Source: Hymenolepis diminuta (lineage: Eukaryota; Platyhelminthes; Cestoda; Cyclophyllidea; Hymenolepididae). Taken from it: 64,000 bases of DNA. Shown piece by piece: positions 26,373 through 38,350 of the stretch. The notes below the pieces were generated by a model that saw only the letters and a program-made list of their open reading frames with translations, searched no databases and was not told where the DNA came from. The DNA is taken from assembly GCA_900708905.1 (NCBI GenBank), contig CAADRB010000025.1, forward strand, positions 317,838 to 381,837, written 5' to 3'. The position numbers were made by a program, and so were the translations under genes. Each line of letters starts with the position of its first letter. Positions within the stretch are counted from its first letter, which is position 1.

Positions 26373-29300
26373 ATGCTATTCAGACATGCTTCCTTTGTCC
26401 GTCGGCTTCCTCTCATCAAATCTTCACAGCGCTGGAAATCTTATTTCTACGAATTATCGTAACCGCTATTTTGACTGTTAACCTTGTTAATAGTTTTTGC
26501 CATATTGGTAAATTACAGCCAATCCAGGAGAAACCCTATGAACCCGGTCAACTTGTGATTAATCGCCTTTTCGGCTGCAGGGCAATCGTTATGAAATATT
26601 GGAATGCAAAACTTGTAGAGAAAAATTTGGCCCTCGGGAATGTTGATATTCCCAAAGAAAAGTATGTTCCATTTTAAAATAATGTATTTTTTATTTTAAA
26701 GCGATAACTTTGATGCACAGCCGCAGTCAGAATCAGATCTGGAATCGTTGGCTAATCCTCCTGGACCAAAATCATATATTCATGGCTACTCTTTGTTGTT
26801 GGATATGTCGGATGCCACAAGTTGTGTAATTTGACCTTCGATTTATCTGATTTTCTTTCCAGAACTACTACTATTCCGGAAGCACATATATCCCTGACCC
26901 CGACTTGAGATCCGAAATTAGAAATGAACGAGGTTATTTCATAAATGTATTTTTAATGATAACATTATTTCGGTTAGTTGACCGATTATTAATTATGCAT
27001 AGGAGAAACCGATTTGGGTCCCATTATGGTACCCGGTGTTAGTGAGCGTAAAAGTCCACAGCTCTGCAAACGTTAAGGCTGATGAATGTGATACGCTTTT
27101 TGGATTATTTATTTTTAATTCTCTTTTTCTTCTGTCTCAGGAATGGATTATGCGTTTCATGAGGATCTTATTCCCTATACCAGCTTCTCAGTTGTTCCGC
27201 TGAAAAATCCACTATTGACAGAACTCTTTCACTTCCATCCGGAGAGAAGTAAGTTTGAAGTATTAAATTCTTGCCTTCTTTCTTAATATATTGTTAAACC
27301 TTTTTAAGTAAGAGTTACTTAACACTGATAATTATCTTATAAATGATATACTAATTTAACAGAATACAATTTAAAAAGAAAAATAATGTTTCAAAAGCTC
27401 ATTTTGGGCAAAGAAGCGGTTAATTAGTTTAGATAAAGATTTGTGTTCAGTTCAGCTCAACTTAGCTCTTCATTTTGCTTTATCCATTTAATCGAAAGGA
27501 AGTGTTCTTACCTAAAATTTAAATTTGACCATGAGATTTTACGTTTAACGAAGACGGATAAAGTTTGAAGAACTGGATCTTAATAGATAGATAATTTTAT
27601 GAATGAATGACCTGAGAGTTTTATGAGATAGGCACAGTTTTAGGTGATGTCGATTTTAATGAAGGTTTAAATTCGCCTCTATCATTGCTATTACATATTG
27701 TACATACCTGTTCTCTTATTTGATAGTATTGTTAATTGAGATAGGATATTTGTGTCACCTCTTCCTCTTGCCTTAACTTTAACCACTTTTTGAGTCATCT
27801 ATTAAATAACCTGGGAAAATTACTAGGTCACTTTTTTTTGGTGCACATTTTGTAATGGGCTTTGCCCTTACTAGTCAATTAAGTCAGTCATTTTATTGGA
27901 ATTAATGATAGTTGTTTATGAATGAGAAAGCATTATCCTTCAAAGATCCTCTTTACTCCCCTACAACCGTAATGAATATGTGCATACTTTTACACAAATC
28001 GGCCTGGGTGGTTGTGATTATCTGAAGGTGATTTGGAATGATTTACCTAAATAAGACGCGTTTTATGAAAGAATTGCCTGCATCTTATTAGGAGTAATAT
28101 GTTATACGGTATGGTCTCGGACTGGTATTGAGTGATCGATAGTTAATCGACAATTATTGATATTTGACTGCTGAACGATATTTGTAGTTGCTTTGGCCGC
28201 ATTAGGTTGTCATATAATGACGGAAACTGATGTTCAAATAAACCTTTGATGTTGGTTATACTATATTTTGAGCTATTACGGAGAGGCATGGAGAGCAAAC
28301 CTTAACTTGTGTACGCTAAGCCACCAAGCATGTTGCTGCTGTAGAACTAGAAGTAGTCTAAGCTAGCGATCTCACGAACCAGTTCGAAAACCGGTAAACC
28401 AGTCAGTATAACATGGAAGCAGATCGTGGACTAATGAGTAGTTAGCCTGTTAAGATACACTCAATGTCAGGTCCCATTCTGGTACTGAGTACATCAGCCA
28501 TTGTGTCATGGCATTCGTTTCTCCCACATTTCTACCCATTATTCTTTTTGGCCCTTTCTTGAAGATCTGCACGTCCTTTCATTTTATATCGCCCCATCTA
28601 TATGATGTTTAATAAATATTTAGACGACGATTCCTATACTAGACGTGGTGAGTCTTGATTATGACGAATCACCTAACCGGTAGCTGAGTCTGTGAAAGTG
28701 CCGACAGTGAGGAATGAAATGTAGAAGGACTTGATATTAATACGTCACAACTCCTCTTTTTTTACTTTCTACCTTTTCCTCTATAGGGAAATACCTCCCC
28801 TCTGTAGTTTTGGACGATTTCATCCTAAGTCTCAAACCAGCACTGGAAATGAGGACAGTCTATCGACAGACAACTCATGGTGTACGGGTTACTGTTGTCC
28901 CATTCTTTTTGGGCGCAATAGACTCCGATTTCTACGTAAGAATGAAAATCCTCTCCTGTTCTCTACTTAAGTCTGATTTGAGTAGTTTACCTGTTTTTTA
29001 ATATTTATTTAGTGGCGTTATACAGTCCGCATCGAAAACTTAACTTCTGAACCCCTAACTCTACGAGAACGGTTTTGGAAGATCTATTCTATGAAAGGGA
29101 AACTTGAGACAGTTTCTGGAAAAGGGGTAATTGGAAAGGTAAATTTACGCGTCTACTGAAATGTATTTAAGTAGGGTTATTCATATATTTATTCCGCTTT
29201 TTTAGGAACCCGTACTAACTACAAGTACACCAGTTTTCCAATATCACAGTCACACAATCACTAGAATACCTAGCACTTATATGTGGGGCGTTTTCAGATT

Positions 29301-29424
29301 CCAGAAGCCTTCTGGCGCAACAGTCGATGTAAAAATTCCCAATGTTGCGCTGAAATACGCCCCGGATGAAGAAAAGGCGTCAAATAAGGTCCCTGAAACT
29401 GACCCCGAAACTACTGATAAATAG
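26373..29424 (+). CDS. POLDIP2: DNA polymerase delta-interacting protein 2-like (YccV + ApaG domains)
   Basis: A nine-exon model: 26373-26458, 26494-26661, 26702-26825, 26863-26932, 27003-27035, 27141-27248, 28787-28935, 29013-29138 and 29206-29424. Every intron is GT..AG and the phases join into 360 codons plus stop; human POLDIP2 has 368. The first 28 residues (MLFRHASFVRRLPLIKSSQ...) are basic and hydroxylated, like a mitochondrial presequence. The YccV-like part has YEPGQLVINRLFG, then HGYSLLLD and MDYAFHEDLIPYTS. The ApaG/DUF525 part has VRVTVVPFFLGA, WRYTVRIENLTSEPLTLRER and MWGVFRFQKPSGATVDVKIP. By family knowledge POLDIP2 binds polymerase delta p50/PCNA and acts in mitochondria. The first five introns are 35, 40, 37, 70 and 105 nt, while intron 6 is 1.54 kb and carries a SINE-like relic. 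Confidence 0.93.
28428..28495 (+). repeat. tRNA-like relic inside POLDIP2 intron 6
   Basis: GTAGTTAGCCTGTTAAGATA resembles an A box/D arm and GGTCCCATTCTGG a degenerate B box, at roughly tRNA spacing. It sits in the only long intron of the gene, which fits a decayed SINE insertion. Assignment is weak. Confidence 0.25.
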
Positions 29425-30912
29425 TATTTTTCGCTTATTTTTGTGAGCCTTGTATCTCTGATTTTAGCTAGATGAGATCATTTTTTATTGAAGTTTACTG
29501 ACTTGCATATTTCGCATTTCTTCTAGATGTGTCTGAAATGCGGAGAGTTTAGGTAATCCTTTTTTTGGTAATATGCGTATATTTAGTCAAGTCGCTTATT
29601 TATTTTGTATGGGTATAAATAATGAAAGTGTTAAAGGAGTACCAATCCTATGAGTAAAGGTAATTTGAGAGTCTTACCGAATTAGGCTTAGAGATATCGT
29701 CTTACAGAACTATTGATCTTCCTAAGGGCTAACAGGATACAATGTGTCTTCTCAAAGTAGAAGATCAAGAGTTAAATATAACCATATGTATATTGAGTAA
29801 CTGTAAAAAAATAAAGGGGAAAAAGAGAATAGTATAGAAAGTGGGTTAGGGTAGGCGGAGAGGAGTTGACTTCTTTGCCTTCTTTGACCTTCAAATGAGT
29901 AACCAAATAAAAACGCTCATCATTTGACAGTTAAGGCACTACATAGTTTCGAGTCAACACAATGAAGTGCTACAGGAGGTCTAAAAAATATATTACTGAA
30001 GATTTTAATCAAGTTTCTTCTTTTTCGAAACTGTTTTTTTTTCGAAGGGAGGTCATTGGAATTAACCATTTTTGCGCTGAGCAATTTGTTCAGGTAGATT
30101 TTTACGTATATTATTAAATACCTGTCCGAGTTCATTAAATAACGTGTTAGCAGTAATTAGGTCGAATACCTAGACCTACTCTTTCTCGAAAATCACCTCC
30201 CCTCGTCCCCCTTTTTGACTAGCGTGATTGAGCGGCACCGATGATTGTTGAGCTTGTGATATCTACTAATTGATTTAAGTAGCAAACTGCAGTTTAAATC
30301 AGTTTTTTGATGATTAGCTCAGTAGACGGTAGTACGTATTCTATCCCTGTAATAAGAATGATTCCATTTTTTGGGTATTTAATACTTATCCCCCTCTACT
30401 AATCTGGTGAATTCGTGAAGGCCTAGGAATACAGTTCAAGTACTATCCAGTATTCTAAACCATTAATTATTATCCATCCTTGTTTTATATTCAACTTAAT
30501 TTATTCACGATTCCTTAATTATTTGGTCACATTTTTTACATAATTATCCCGCTTTTCAAGAACATAATTATTCATAAAATTACATTCATTTAAGATGCTC
30601 CACTTTACTTCAAACAAAAGCACATAACTTTTTTCTAACTCTATTAATGATACTATTTTGACATGATTATTCTACTCATCGGGAATATTTAGATATTTAT
30701 CTAAATTACGTGACCCGTAGCGCTTGTAAAGCTGAAATTTGTCTCTCTGAGTTCAATTTTCTCGTTATGAAGCAACTCGATTGAAATATTCTCTTAAATA
30801 ACTGCATTTCTAAATCTAAATACCTTCTGTTTCCAGCCGTTTTCCATATCACCCGGTGTATATTAGAAGCATGTAATTCAATATCCACGTAATGTGTTCG
30901 CCTAGATTGTTC
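29425..30912. other. Intergenic stretch 3' of the POLDIP2-like gene
   Basis: AT-rich, with an AATAAA near 29905 that could serve the upstream gene. A tRNA-like string lies at 30308-30370. No coding exon recognised. Confidence 0.4.
30308..30370 (+). repeat. Degenerate tRNA-like sequence
   Basis: GATTAGCTCAGTAGACGGTA is close to a tRNA A box/D arm and is followed by an anticodon-arm-like stretch. The T arm is poorly preserved and the acceptor stem does not pair. It is a tRNA pseudogene or SINE fragment. Confidence 0.3.
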
Positions 30913-31228
30913 GCGCTAACAAGGCTAATTGAATAACGTGCGCTAGAACTTTCTGGAAAGTGCGGTATGTAACCGATCGCGTAGAGAACAAGTGCAAACG
31001 TGCGGACAGTGACCTCCTAGACGAATCAGCAATCAAGATCTCTGCTGCCTAGCTTGGTTTTGTATTTAATGACACACATAGAAGTGAGCAATAAATTTTC
31101 TCCACTCAACATCTTTCTGGTTCTTACCACTTTGAGCATAGTCTAGCTAATTTGAGAGTAACGTGATAATAGAGGACTCTGCTAGAGGCTATTTGAACTG
31201 CTTAGGAAGATTACCTAGGTGTAGCATT
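30913..31228 (-). repeat. Dispersed repeat family A, copy 2
   Basis: Reverse-orientation copy. On the plus strand it reads GTGCGCTAGAACTTTCTGG near 30938 and GAGGACTCTGCTAGAGGC near 31172, matching the copies at 48.5 and 53.2 kb. The TGTAGC terminus is shortened (GGTGTAGCATTTC) and lacks the second arm of the palindrome. Confidence 0.75.
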
Positions 31229-31565
31229 TCTCAATGTATCTGAACTTTGCCATAATCTGTCGTCTTCTATTTTGGATTGTGGTGAAGATATTTATAATCT
31301 AGAAGAGTGATAACTCGGCTCTATCTTAGCACTCTGAAATATCGACCTTGAAATCTGTATCAATATGTCCTAATTGTTAAAATTAAGCAAATAAGGGGGC
31401 AATTTAGAAAGGCGGTTAGAATTGTCCCAATCTCTATAACACTGACCCTGATTTAACTCTTATTTTTTGTATAGTGTATCATTTAGGAAATTTTAAAATT
31501 GACTAACAATCTTGATAAAGAGGCATTAACATCAAGACATTTCATGCATTTCTTATCTTTTATTA

Positions 31566-32198
31566 TCAGGAACATTGTATCTTGTTTCCGCAGGTATATC
31601 GCCTACCTTCTATAACCTTTAGCGACCTTTTCATTTTTCGTTTTTGGGTCTTTTTAATCCCCAGTGTCGAATTAGCTAAGTAAATAAAACAGCTTGTTAA
31701 CATGAAGGTTGAAATGTCCGAAAAATCATAATCTTCTAAGAGTCAGCTTATACCTGAATTAACTTGAGACTGATTGGCTAAAACTATCAATTCATTTTCA
31801 ATATCGTCAATGAATTCAATAGATCGAGTAACTGAATAGAGCATTTTCATACACTCCCTGTCAACAAATTGGTATACATGCAACAAGTGTCCCATCATTG
31901 TCTTAATATTTTCATCCAGAGCTTCACCGGCACCATAATCCAACAGTAATTTTTCGTGTAAGTCTTGGAAGCACTTTGACATCGCATCAAGAGTTGGCTT
32001 CAATTTATTGTTTTCCTCTACTTTCATTCGCTTATTGGGTGGTTGAAGTTGACTCGCGTACAAGTCATCGTGCTCTAATTCTCGCTTTCTCTTACCCTCG
32101 GGCCTGTGCCGTGGCGGCGAATCTTTCTTAGCTTCAGAGCTTTCATCATTGGAAGTGCTTTCTGAGTTAAATCTCTTCTTTTGAGTGTAACGTCCCAT
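31566..32198 (-). CDS. Unknown basic/helical protein, 184 aa (divergent pair, left)
   Basis: Two-exon model: 31754-32198 and 31566-31675, intron 78 nt (GTATAAG..TTACTTAG), phase 1, 184 codons plus stop. The N-terminal 65 residues are charged, with likely nuclear-localisation clusters (EGKRKRELEHDD, NKRMKVEE). Residues about 67-145 look helical and less charged (LDAMSKCFQDLHEKLL, IKTMMGHLLHVYQFV, IEFIDDIENELIVLA). Splicing replaces a short read-through end with a very basic tail (KKTQKRKMKRSLKV). An AATAAA follows the stop within about 5 nt. I do not recognise the family. A small nuclear or chromatin-associated protein is a guess from composition only. The gene upstream on the plus strand is head-to-head 648 bp away and has the same two-exon plan. 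Confidence 0.7.
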
Positions 32199-32846
32199 CG
32201 ATTTAAGATGTCGGTATTCTGGTAAAAGGTTAGATTTTACCTCCCAGTCACGTGATAATCATACAGTTTGAATGACAATGTGGCTCACCAATGTAATAAT
32301 TTTTTCCAAATGTTTCACTCACATCTTTTTCTTTTGCTGTTGCTCGCTCTTCCTCCTGAATTTCAGTCTGTAGCGTCATTCTTTCAGAGTCTTGACAAAG
32401 CTAGATATTTTTTAGCCGTTTTTTTTCCGGAAAATATTTATTGTGATACTGATACTTTTGTAACTATTTCACTTATGACCAAACCATGTATTTAGATTCC
32501 GAGAGCCACCTTTTATTAAAACGTCAGCGTCGGTCCAGCAAATTTAACTTTGGACTCTCATTTAAATGCTAAGAAAGTTACACTTCTTCCTAGCCTTCTT
32601 AGCAATAGACGTGTGGGTTTACCAAGATAGAGAAGTAAATAAAAGAACATGCTTTGAATACCGATAATTAGCACGTGGATTAAAAGAGAGCACATGAGAG
32701 GTTGGGTCCTGTGAATGAATTAAAGCATAAATGCTCTACTAACTGAAAGTAAGTAGTTGCGGTAATTTAATTTGTGCGTTACTGATGCGTCTTTGACCTT
32801 GAAAGAAGTCAATAACCACGTGTACCTTCATTCGGCTGGAAATATA
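32199..32846. other. Shared upstream region of a divergent gene pair
   Basis: 648 bp between two outward-facing start codons, so it probably carries both promoters. No conserved motif could be named. An ORF at 32268-32495 (plus) is hydrophobic low-complexity sequence and is not called. Confidence 0.4.
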
Positions 32847-33429
32847 ATGTCTTCATGTCGCTGTAAAGCACTCAAAAGTAAAAACAAGAGAAAGGATACA
32901 AAAAAGAGAAAATTTTCGAATAACAGTAGTTCAAAAATACCGCAAAAGTTAACAGAAGTAAAAGCAATTGAAATTTCGGACGAAGTAGAGGGGAGGAAAT
33001 ATCGATTCGAAGATGATAATTTGGAATTAAACCCTCTGAGATTTTGGGAGAAGCGCGATCTAGACATATCCAGGATAGAAAGAAATCTATTTGTGAATAA
33101 ACCAGATGAAGAAATATACATAAACGGAGCAGAAACTGTAGCTATGCTTAGAGATCAATTAGTGGAACTCCACGAACGGTTAGTGAATCAAATTGATGGT
33201 GCAAAATTGTTGGCCGACAATTCAGTTGCTTATATGGAGTCGTTTAGGGATATTTTATTATCGACTTACAAAAGTAGGTTCTGACTAATTTAACAATTAA
33301 TTTGCATTAATCCAAGGCGATTCAAATCCTACGCGACAACAAAAGGCACCACAAAATACAGATGTACTGCAATCAAACACAGGTAACGTATTTGGTTCAA
33401 AGGGAAGAGCACGGAGAAAGAGATATTAA
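32847..33429 (+). CDS. Unknown basic/helical protein, 179 aa (divergent pair, right)
   Basis: Two-exon model: 32847-33273 and 33317-33429, intron 43 nt (GTAGGT..TCCAAG), phase 1, 179 codons plus stop. The open frame extends upstream, but the first ATG is at 32847. Residues 5-35 are Lys/Arg-rich (KSKNKRKDTKKRKFSNN), followed by an acidic stretch. A helical segment near residues 94-140 (AMLRDQLVELHERLVNQI) precedes the intron. The second exon supplies a basic end (GSKGRARRKRY). The family is not recognised. Length, intron phase and position, and the basic-helical-basic order parallel the neighbouring minus-strand gene, but direct residue similarity is too low for me to claim paralogy. Confidence 0.7.
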
Positions 33430-35293
33430 CAGTCTGGATCACTGTTGAATACACTTCTCGATGATAATATGTCAAAAGTTTTCTACTGCAAATGATCCTA
33501 TAGTTGTACCATTGCCTGGGAAAGCGCAGAAAATCTGATGGTGTTCTGTGGTTCAGATTTCATTGACTTGACCGTAAGATTCTTGAGGAGATTATGTCTA
33601 CAATATTCAGATCCTGTAAATCGGTTTAATTAGATCCATTGTTAAACACATCACGTCGATTTATTTGGTCATTTTGAAGAGTACGTGCCTGAGACCAACA
33701 GTGTTTTTTGACGTAGCAAAATGGAAATCACTAATATTACTCATAAGAAAGCTTAGAAATTTCCAGAACTTCAGAAATGAACTGAAAATATGAATACCTG
33801 GCAAAATAGTGATTAAGTGGAAGTTGTAAATGAAGAAAATGCAGAGAAAGGAGTCTGGGTATCATTGCAAGGAGGCTAAATGTCGTGATTATCGTGCAAA
33901 AGTGCACGGCGCATTCAGAGTGTTTAAATTTCTCCCCCATGTGGGATCAACAAACTACAATTTGAAATTAACAACGATAGATAGGCTCTTCTAAGAACAA
34001 GTTATAAGTTTATTTTTAAGACTTTGAATCCTTCTCGGATCCTCATTGGTTCTTTCTGAGAATAAACGTTCACCTTTGGTACAATGAAATATGCTTGCAG
34101 GTCACATTGAGTGTACCAAAAATTACGTTCTTGCACGATATGATCAATTGGGTTTTGAATATCGGTTCAAGACAAAAAAAAATCCTGGCGTGATTGGTTG
34201 CACTTCCTGTCAGGAGACGAATTATTGACTCCTGTCAGCTATTGACGAGTGATGTATAAAAAGTTCCCACTGAATTATAAAGAATGAATTCCTGAAAATA
34301 TTTCTTTACTTTGTTTCCACTTTTAATAAGATCCGTTAACAATATTTTGAGCTAACGCTTTCCAGATCGACTAGTGTTCTTCAGAAAAGGGGACAATAAC
34401 TTACCTTACTATGATTAATTTTCTGTCAGCATAAATTCATAACTCTCTGTAATGGGCAGAGACGAAATTTTGAGAATGTGGTAACATAACATTGAGCAAA
34501 GCGAGTGGTATTCATGAATGTCCTGTACAGGTCAATTCTTTAAGCATATATATATACATATAAATGAGAAGTATCCATTTTCGTAAAAATCTCGAAGCGT
34601 CTACTTAATTTATCAGTATAGACGTGAGACTGACTCCCTTGCAGTCCTTCCTTCCAATGTGAATAAACTAAGGAATTAAGCGGAAATATCAGTAGACATT
34701 ATTAGTAATATCACTTTCTTTTGATAAAAATGCATCCGAGGCTTGTTTACAACTATTCAGTATAATCAAAATCGCTTTAAAACAAATCTCCAGAACGTGG
34801 TTTTTACATTTTGATTCGTGTCCGCCACCTAAAAATAGATTCACTGGGATTTTTCGTGCTCCAAAACTTTGGATGTTATTTATCGGGGCGTTGGTCTGAA
34901 TTGAAAACACTTAGCTTACTTAAGTCGGGATCTTGATAAAACTCCAGCCAACCACTCCAACAAAGTGGTATAAAACTAATTCTGAGGCAAAGGAGTAAAG
35001 TCTGTAAAGGAGTAACAGTCTCTTGACCTCGGTTCCTTCAGATTTGCGTTTAAGCCCTCCCTCTGCATGCAGATATCAACACAGGCAAAATCTTATTCAA
35101 ACCTGATTATCGTTATACTAAAAATTTAGAGTTATTATCGCTTTCACATAGATTTGCTTTCTAAAGTCTCAATCGCAGCACTTCTTTTTATTACTGGTTG
35201 AATTTCGTGACGTCGATATTGTCATTAAGCTCAAGCCTAAAATCATATATAATCAAACGAATACGCAACATCACATTTAGAACTGCGATTAGC
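33430..35293. other. Gene-free stretch
   Basis: AT-rich, with a short (TA)n tract near 34547. No recognisable coding exon or transposon end. Confidence 0.45.
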
Positions 35294-35835
35294 ATGACTT
35301 CCGACAAGGAAATTCGGTTTCAAATCATTCCTCGTAAATGCGTAGTCCGTTTGAATAGGATATTTTGAGACTCCATCCGATGGTTTGCATTTCCCAACTG
35401 TGATGCCGGATTGAAGTTATGTCAAATTATTTCTCACTAGAGGGGACTAAATAGACCGCTTAATGTAAGCTCTTTCAAGTATCCATCTACGGTATCCTTT
35501 CTTGCATTTTAGAAATCAGCATCTTAGCCCCAATTACATCGACGAAAACCCCAAAATAGAACTGATCTGCTTAAGTACAACAGAATCTCTTGAAAATATC
35601 TAAAGCGTTTTCCTGGACTGACCGCCATTAAAATTGAATCCAACTAAATCATTGTCATAGTTGCCGCAAAGCTACCTCATTTGGAAGTAGCTAGAATATC
35701 TGCCCTGGTTTCCTTTGTCTGCCGTAGAGATGAGTGTAAGTAATTGGAATTCCAGATTGACTTAACAATTTAGTTTATACGGCTGCGGGTTTAATCGTTC
35801 TTTGCCAATTACACACTTTGTTTAATAAATTGTCG
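35294..35835 (+). pseudogene. La-motif family copy D, degenerate
   Basis: Relic of the family whose intact members lie at 44942 and 50181. Exon-1-like: an ATG at 35294 and EIRFQIIPRKCVVRLNRI, which matches the TIxFExV..IAxxLxLN block, then stops. Exon-2-like: acceptor ATTTTAG at 35512, body 35513-35735 (223 nt against 224 in intact copies), donor GTAAGT. It ends with readable KLPHLEV and FVCRRDE, while the La core before them has stops and a frame shift. A tail-like TACGGC segment and an AATAAA follow near 35800-35828. The preserved splice sites and exon length show an original spliced gene copy. Confidence 0.75.
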
Positions 35836-36249
35836 GATATTTAATCTGATTTCACAAAAAATGCCCATATTAATTAATATAAGTAACCACTAGTATTGCA
35901 TAAGCAAGTATACGGTTTTTCAAACTAGGTTCGATAATTTGAAAGATATGGGACGAAAGTAATGGTTGCGTTGAGCCAATAGGTTGTGGTGGTGATAATG
36001 AAGCAGGGTAAGACTAGACTCATGTACTAATAGCTTCGGGGAGGAAACCAGCTGGACGTTTATGGGTAAACGTAAGGCGATTAGTAACTAGCTAGGGAGG
36101 AGGATCTAAATAAGGGGTTCCGTGAAAATCTTACAGACAAGGCAAGATATAATCGCGGAGCTTAAGAGATTGTATGAAAATAAAGGCTATAAAGGTAAAC
36201 AAAACATAATAGAGCTTATAAGTAAAAGGAAGTTACCATCTTGCCACAA
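35836..36249. other. Spacer, possibly decayed retroelement
   Basis: No ORF. It lies between the La relic and the gypsy fragment and may hold unreadable 3' sequence of that element. Confidence 0.3.
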
Positions 36250-37640
36250 CAACTCCTCCCGTCTAAGCAACGCTTGATTGTGATTGAGCAGAGTCGTGTT
36301 GTCCTAGTGTACGCCCATTTTGTCCTGGTTGTTCTGCGAGCTGGCAAATATTTCCTATCCGCTGGGAAAATTACCAGCTTAACCCACCTCTAATTCCTCA
36401 CCAGCCTTGCCTTGGTGGTATATTGTAGGAACATCAAGAAAGTGTTTAAAAAGGAGCGAAGCAGGGTTAAATTAGTTCACACAGTGAGTGACCCAATTGG
36501 TTTCTATGCTTGGTCCAAATGACATCATTTACCTGGATTTCATAGATGACTTTTCACCGTCGTCTAGGAGTGAGTGATTCGGAAATCACAAGCAAACATG
36601 GGATCATCAGCATTGAACGCACCTATTTTATAACTTTTCTCTGAGTCGTTTGTCCTGTCCATGGGTATTATAGCCTGGTTGATGATTGACACCGTTCGTC
36701 CCATTAGTAGTTCTGTGGGCGATTTATCACCCAATACCGGATGAGGCGCTGTTCTATTGGTCAAAAGGAACTTTGAAACCTCCTCTTTTATTTTCTCCAG
36801 GGTTCTTTTGAATGTACCGACAAACCGCTCTGCCTGTCTGTTTGCTGTGATTAGTAGTATTTTGTCTACATCATTCTTCGAATTGCGACCAAAAGAACTG
36901 TCTTTCAGTGTCCAACAACAGAATTTCCGGGAAACCATGCGGTCAAGGGCACTGATAGTCACTGCACTACTTGATGACGGCATCGAAGTTGCTTCCGACC
37001 ATATGGAGTATGAGTTAACTATTACTAAGAAGACAATGTCATCGATGGGACTGACAAAATCAACGTGCACTTTACTCCGTAGATTCTTCGTTGAACACCA
37101 AAAGCATTGGTAATTCACTTGGAGGCATTTGGCAAGATTTTGACATTTAAGATAGCCTTTGACAAGCAACCCTAAGCCTCCGTCTATTCTCGGCCAATAT
37201 GCGTATTCTCTGACCAAGGTTTTCATTCGATTTATCCGCTTATGAATAGAAAACATTTTTACATTTCAACCAGTGTTATAACATGCTCATGAACATGAAA
37301 CGGGACTCGACAATGGGTAATACCTTACTTCGATGGAATAGATCAAATAGGTCGCCTTTTAAGGATGAAGATGGCCATTTGTTTTCACAAATTTCATGAT
37401 TTTCTGATGATCGAGTCTTTCACTGAAGTGCACTTTATTTCCGCAACCGTGACAGGAGTATTCCGGACAGAGTCGGCCAGAATGCAGCATGCGTTCTTTT
37501 CTGGAGATATTCCGGCGAAGATAATTTCTTCTACAGGTGTTTATTGACTTGCTATTAACCGTGATAATCTGCCAACTCGTCTGAACTCAGTGGTCTTCCC
37601 ATATTTCATTCCGAAATCATGTCCTGTCAAAATTATTGCC
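36250..37640 (-). mobile_element. Ty3/gypsy pol fragment (RNase H end + integrase), decayed
   Basis: On the minus strand, 37640-37260 carries the end of RNase H and the linker (GKTTEFRRVGRLSRLIASQ, then PVTVAEIK) with several stops. An open stretch at 36564-37256 carries integrase: a zinc-finger remnant (MKTLVREYAYWPRI), VHVDF with the first catalytic Asp, and QAERFVGTFKRTL with the catalytic Glu. It ends with the TPHP..GKSP-type segment, here APHPVLGDKSPTELLMGR. The region around the second Asp is missing, and one zinc-finger Cys is lost. Nothing from gag or reverse transcriptase is adjacent, and no LTR borders it. It is a dead fragment, perhaps extending to 36250 as shifted sequence. Confidence 0.85.
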
Positions 37641-37778
37641 CGTTTGCTAACAATACAAAGTTAAATATTAGTTTTCTCCTGATGGGTGACTATAATTTTC
37701 ATCCAATGTTTTAAATTTGGTTAAAATTAGGGCCGCAGTTTTGGCGGTGCCCGCTCGCTGACTGTTCTACCGAAAGCT

Positions 37779-38350
37779 TTAAAATATCATTTGACCCAAC
37801 AATTCATCGGTGGAAGCAACAATGCTGTAAGCAGCAGAAAATTAAACAGATGATACTTTTTATATCAAATGTTTTGAAAATTTATTTAGGCCTACTTCTG
37901 TCCCTTCTAGAAGTAAAAATTCCTGAAGGTCCCTTATCAACAACACTCAAATGAGGCGGCTTTGAATTGACCGCATTCATGATTACGTCACCTTGAGTGT
38001 TGATGGTCGACAAACGAGGAAAACTCATTAGCGCTCCAACAGACATCCCCTTCTGCTGGATCAAAAAAGGCCGCATTTCTTGATCTTTAATGGTGTTGCT
38101 TACGCTAAAGTAATGAATCATAAATGAGATGGAGGGTAGTTAATTTAACCTCTACAATAACTTACAGGCTATATGGACTTCTTTGGCAATGCATATTTTA
38201 TAATAACTTTTATTAAACCTTGCAGCCGCAATGTAGTGATCATCCGGCAAAGATCCACAATGGGGGAGTTAATTGGAAGGTACGTTTAACCCAAGTAGCT
38301 GAGCCACAGTTTCACCTCTCATTGGATAGTATTTGGAACCGTCTCATTTT
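37779..38350 (-). pseudogene. La-motif family copy C, recent pseudogene
   Basis: All three exons can be placed. Exon 1 (38156 to about 38350) reads GETVAQLLGLNVPSN, a stop, then LPHCGSLPDDHYIAAARF. Exon 2 (37896-38119) is exactly 224 nt as in intact copies, fully open, with IHYFSVSNTIKDQEMR, LMSFPRLSTINT and a SRRD end. Exon 3 lies near 37779-37824 (STDELLGQM in a shifted frame). Defects: an in-frame stop and a small deletion in exon 1, and AT instead of AG at the exon 2 acceptor (38120-38121). A one-base frame conflict also occurs at exon 3. The intact exon 2 frame points to a young loss. Confidence 0.85.

Noticed and set aside
32828..33121. 97-codon minus-strand ORF
   Set aside because: Antisense of the spliced plus-strand gene at 32847-33429; Phe/Leu/Ser-rich as expected of a shadow of Lys/Glu codons.
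36757..37113. 118-codon plus-strand ORF
   Set aside because: Antisense shadow of the gypsy integrase fragment on the minus strand.
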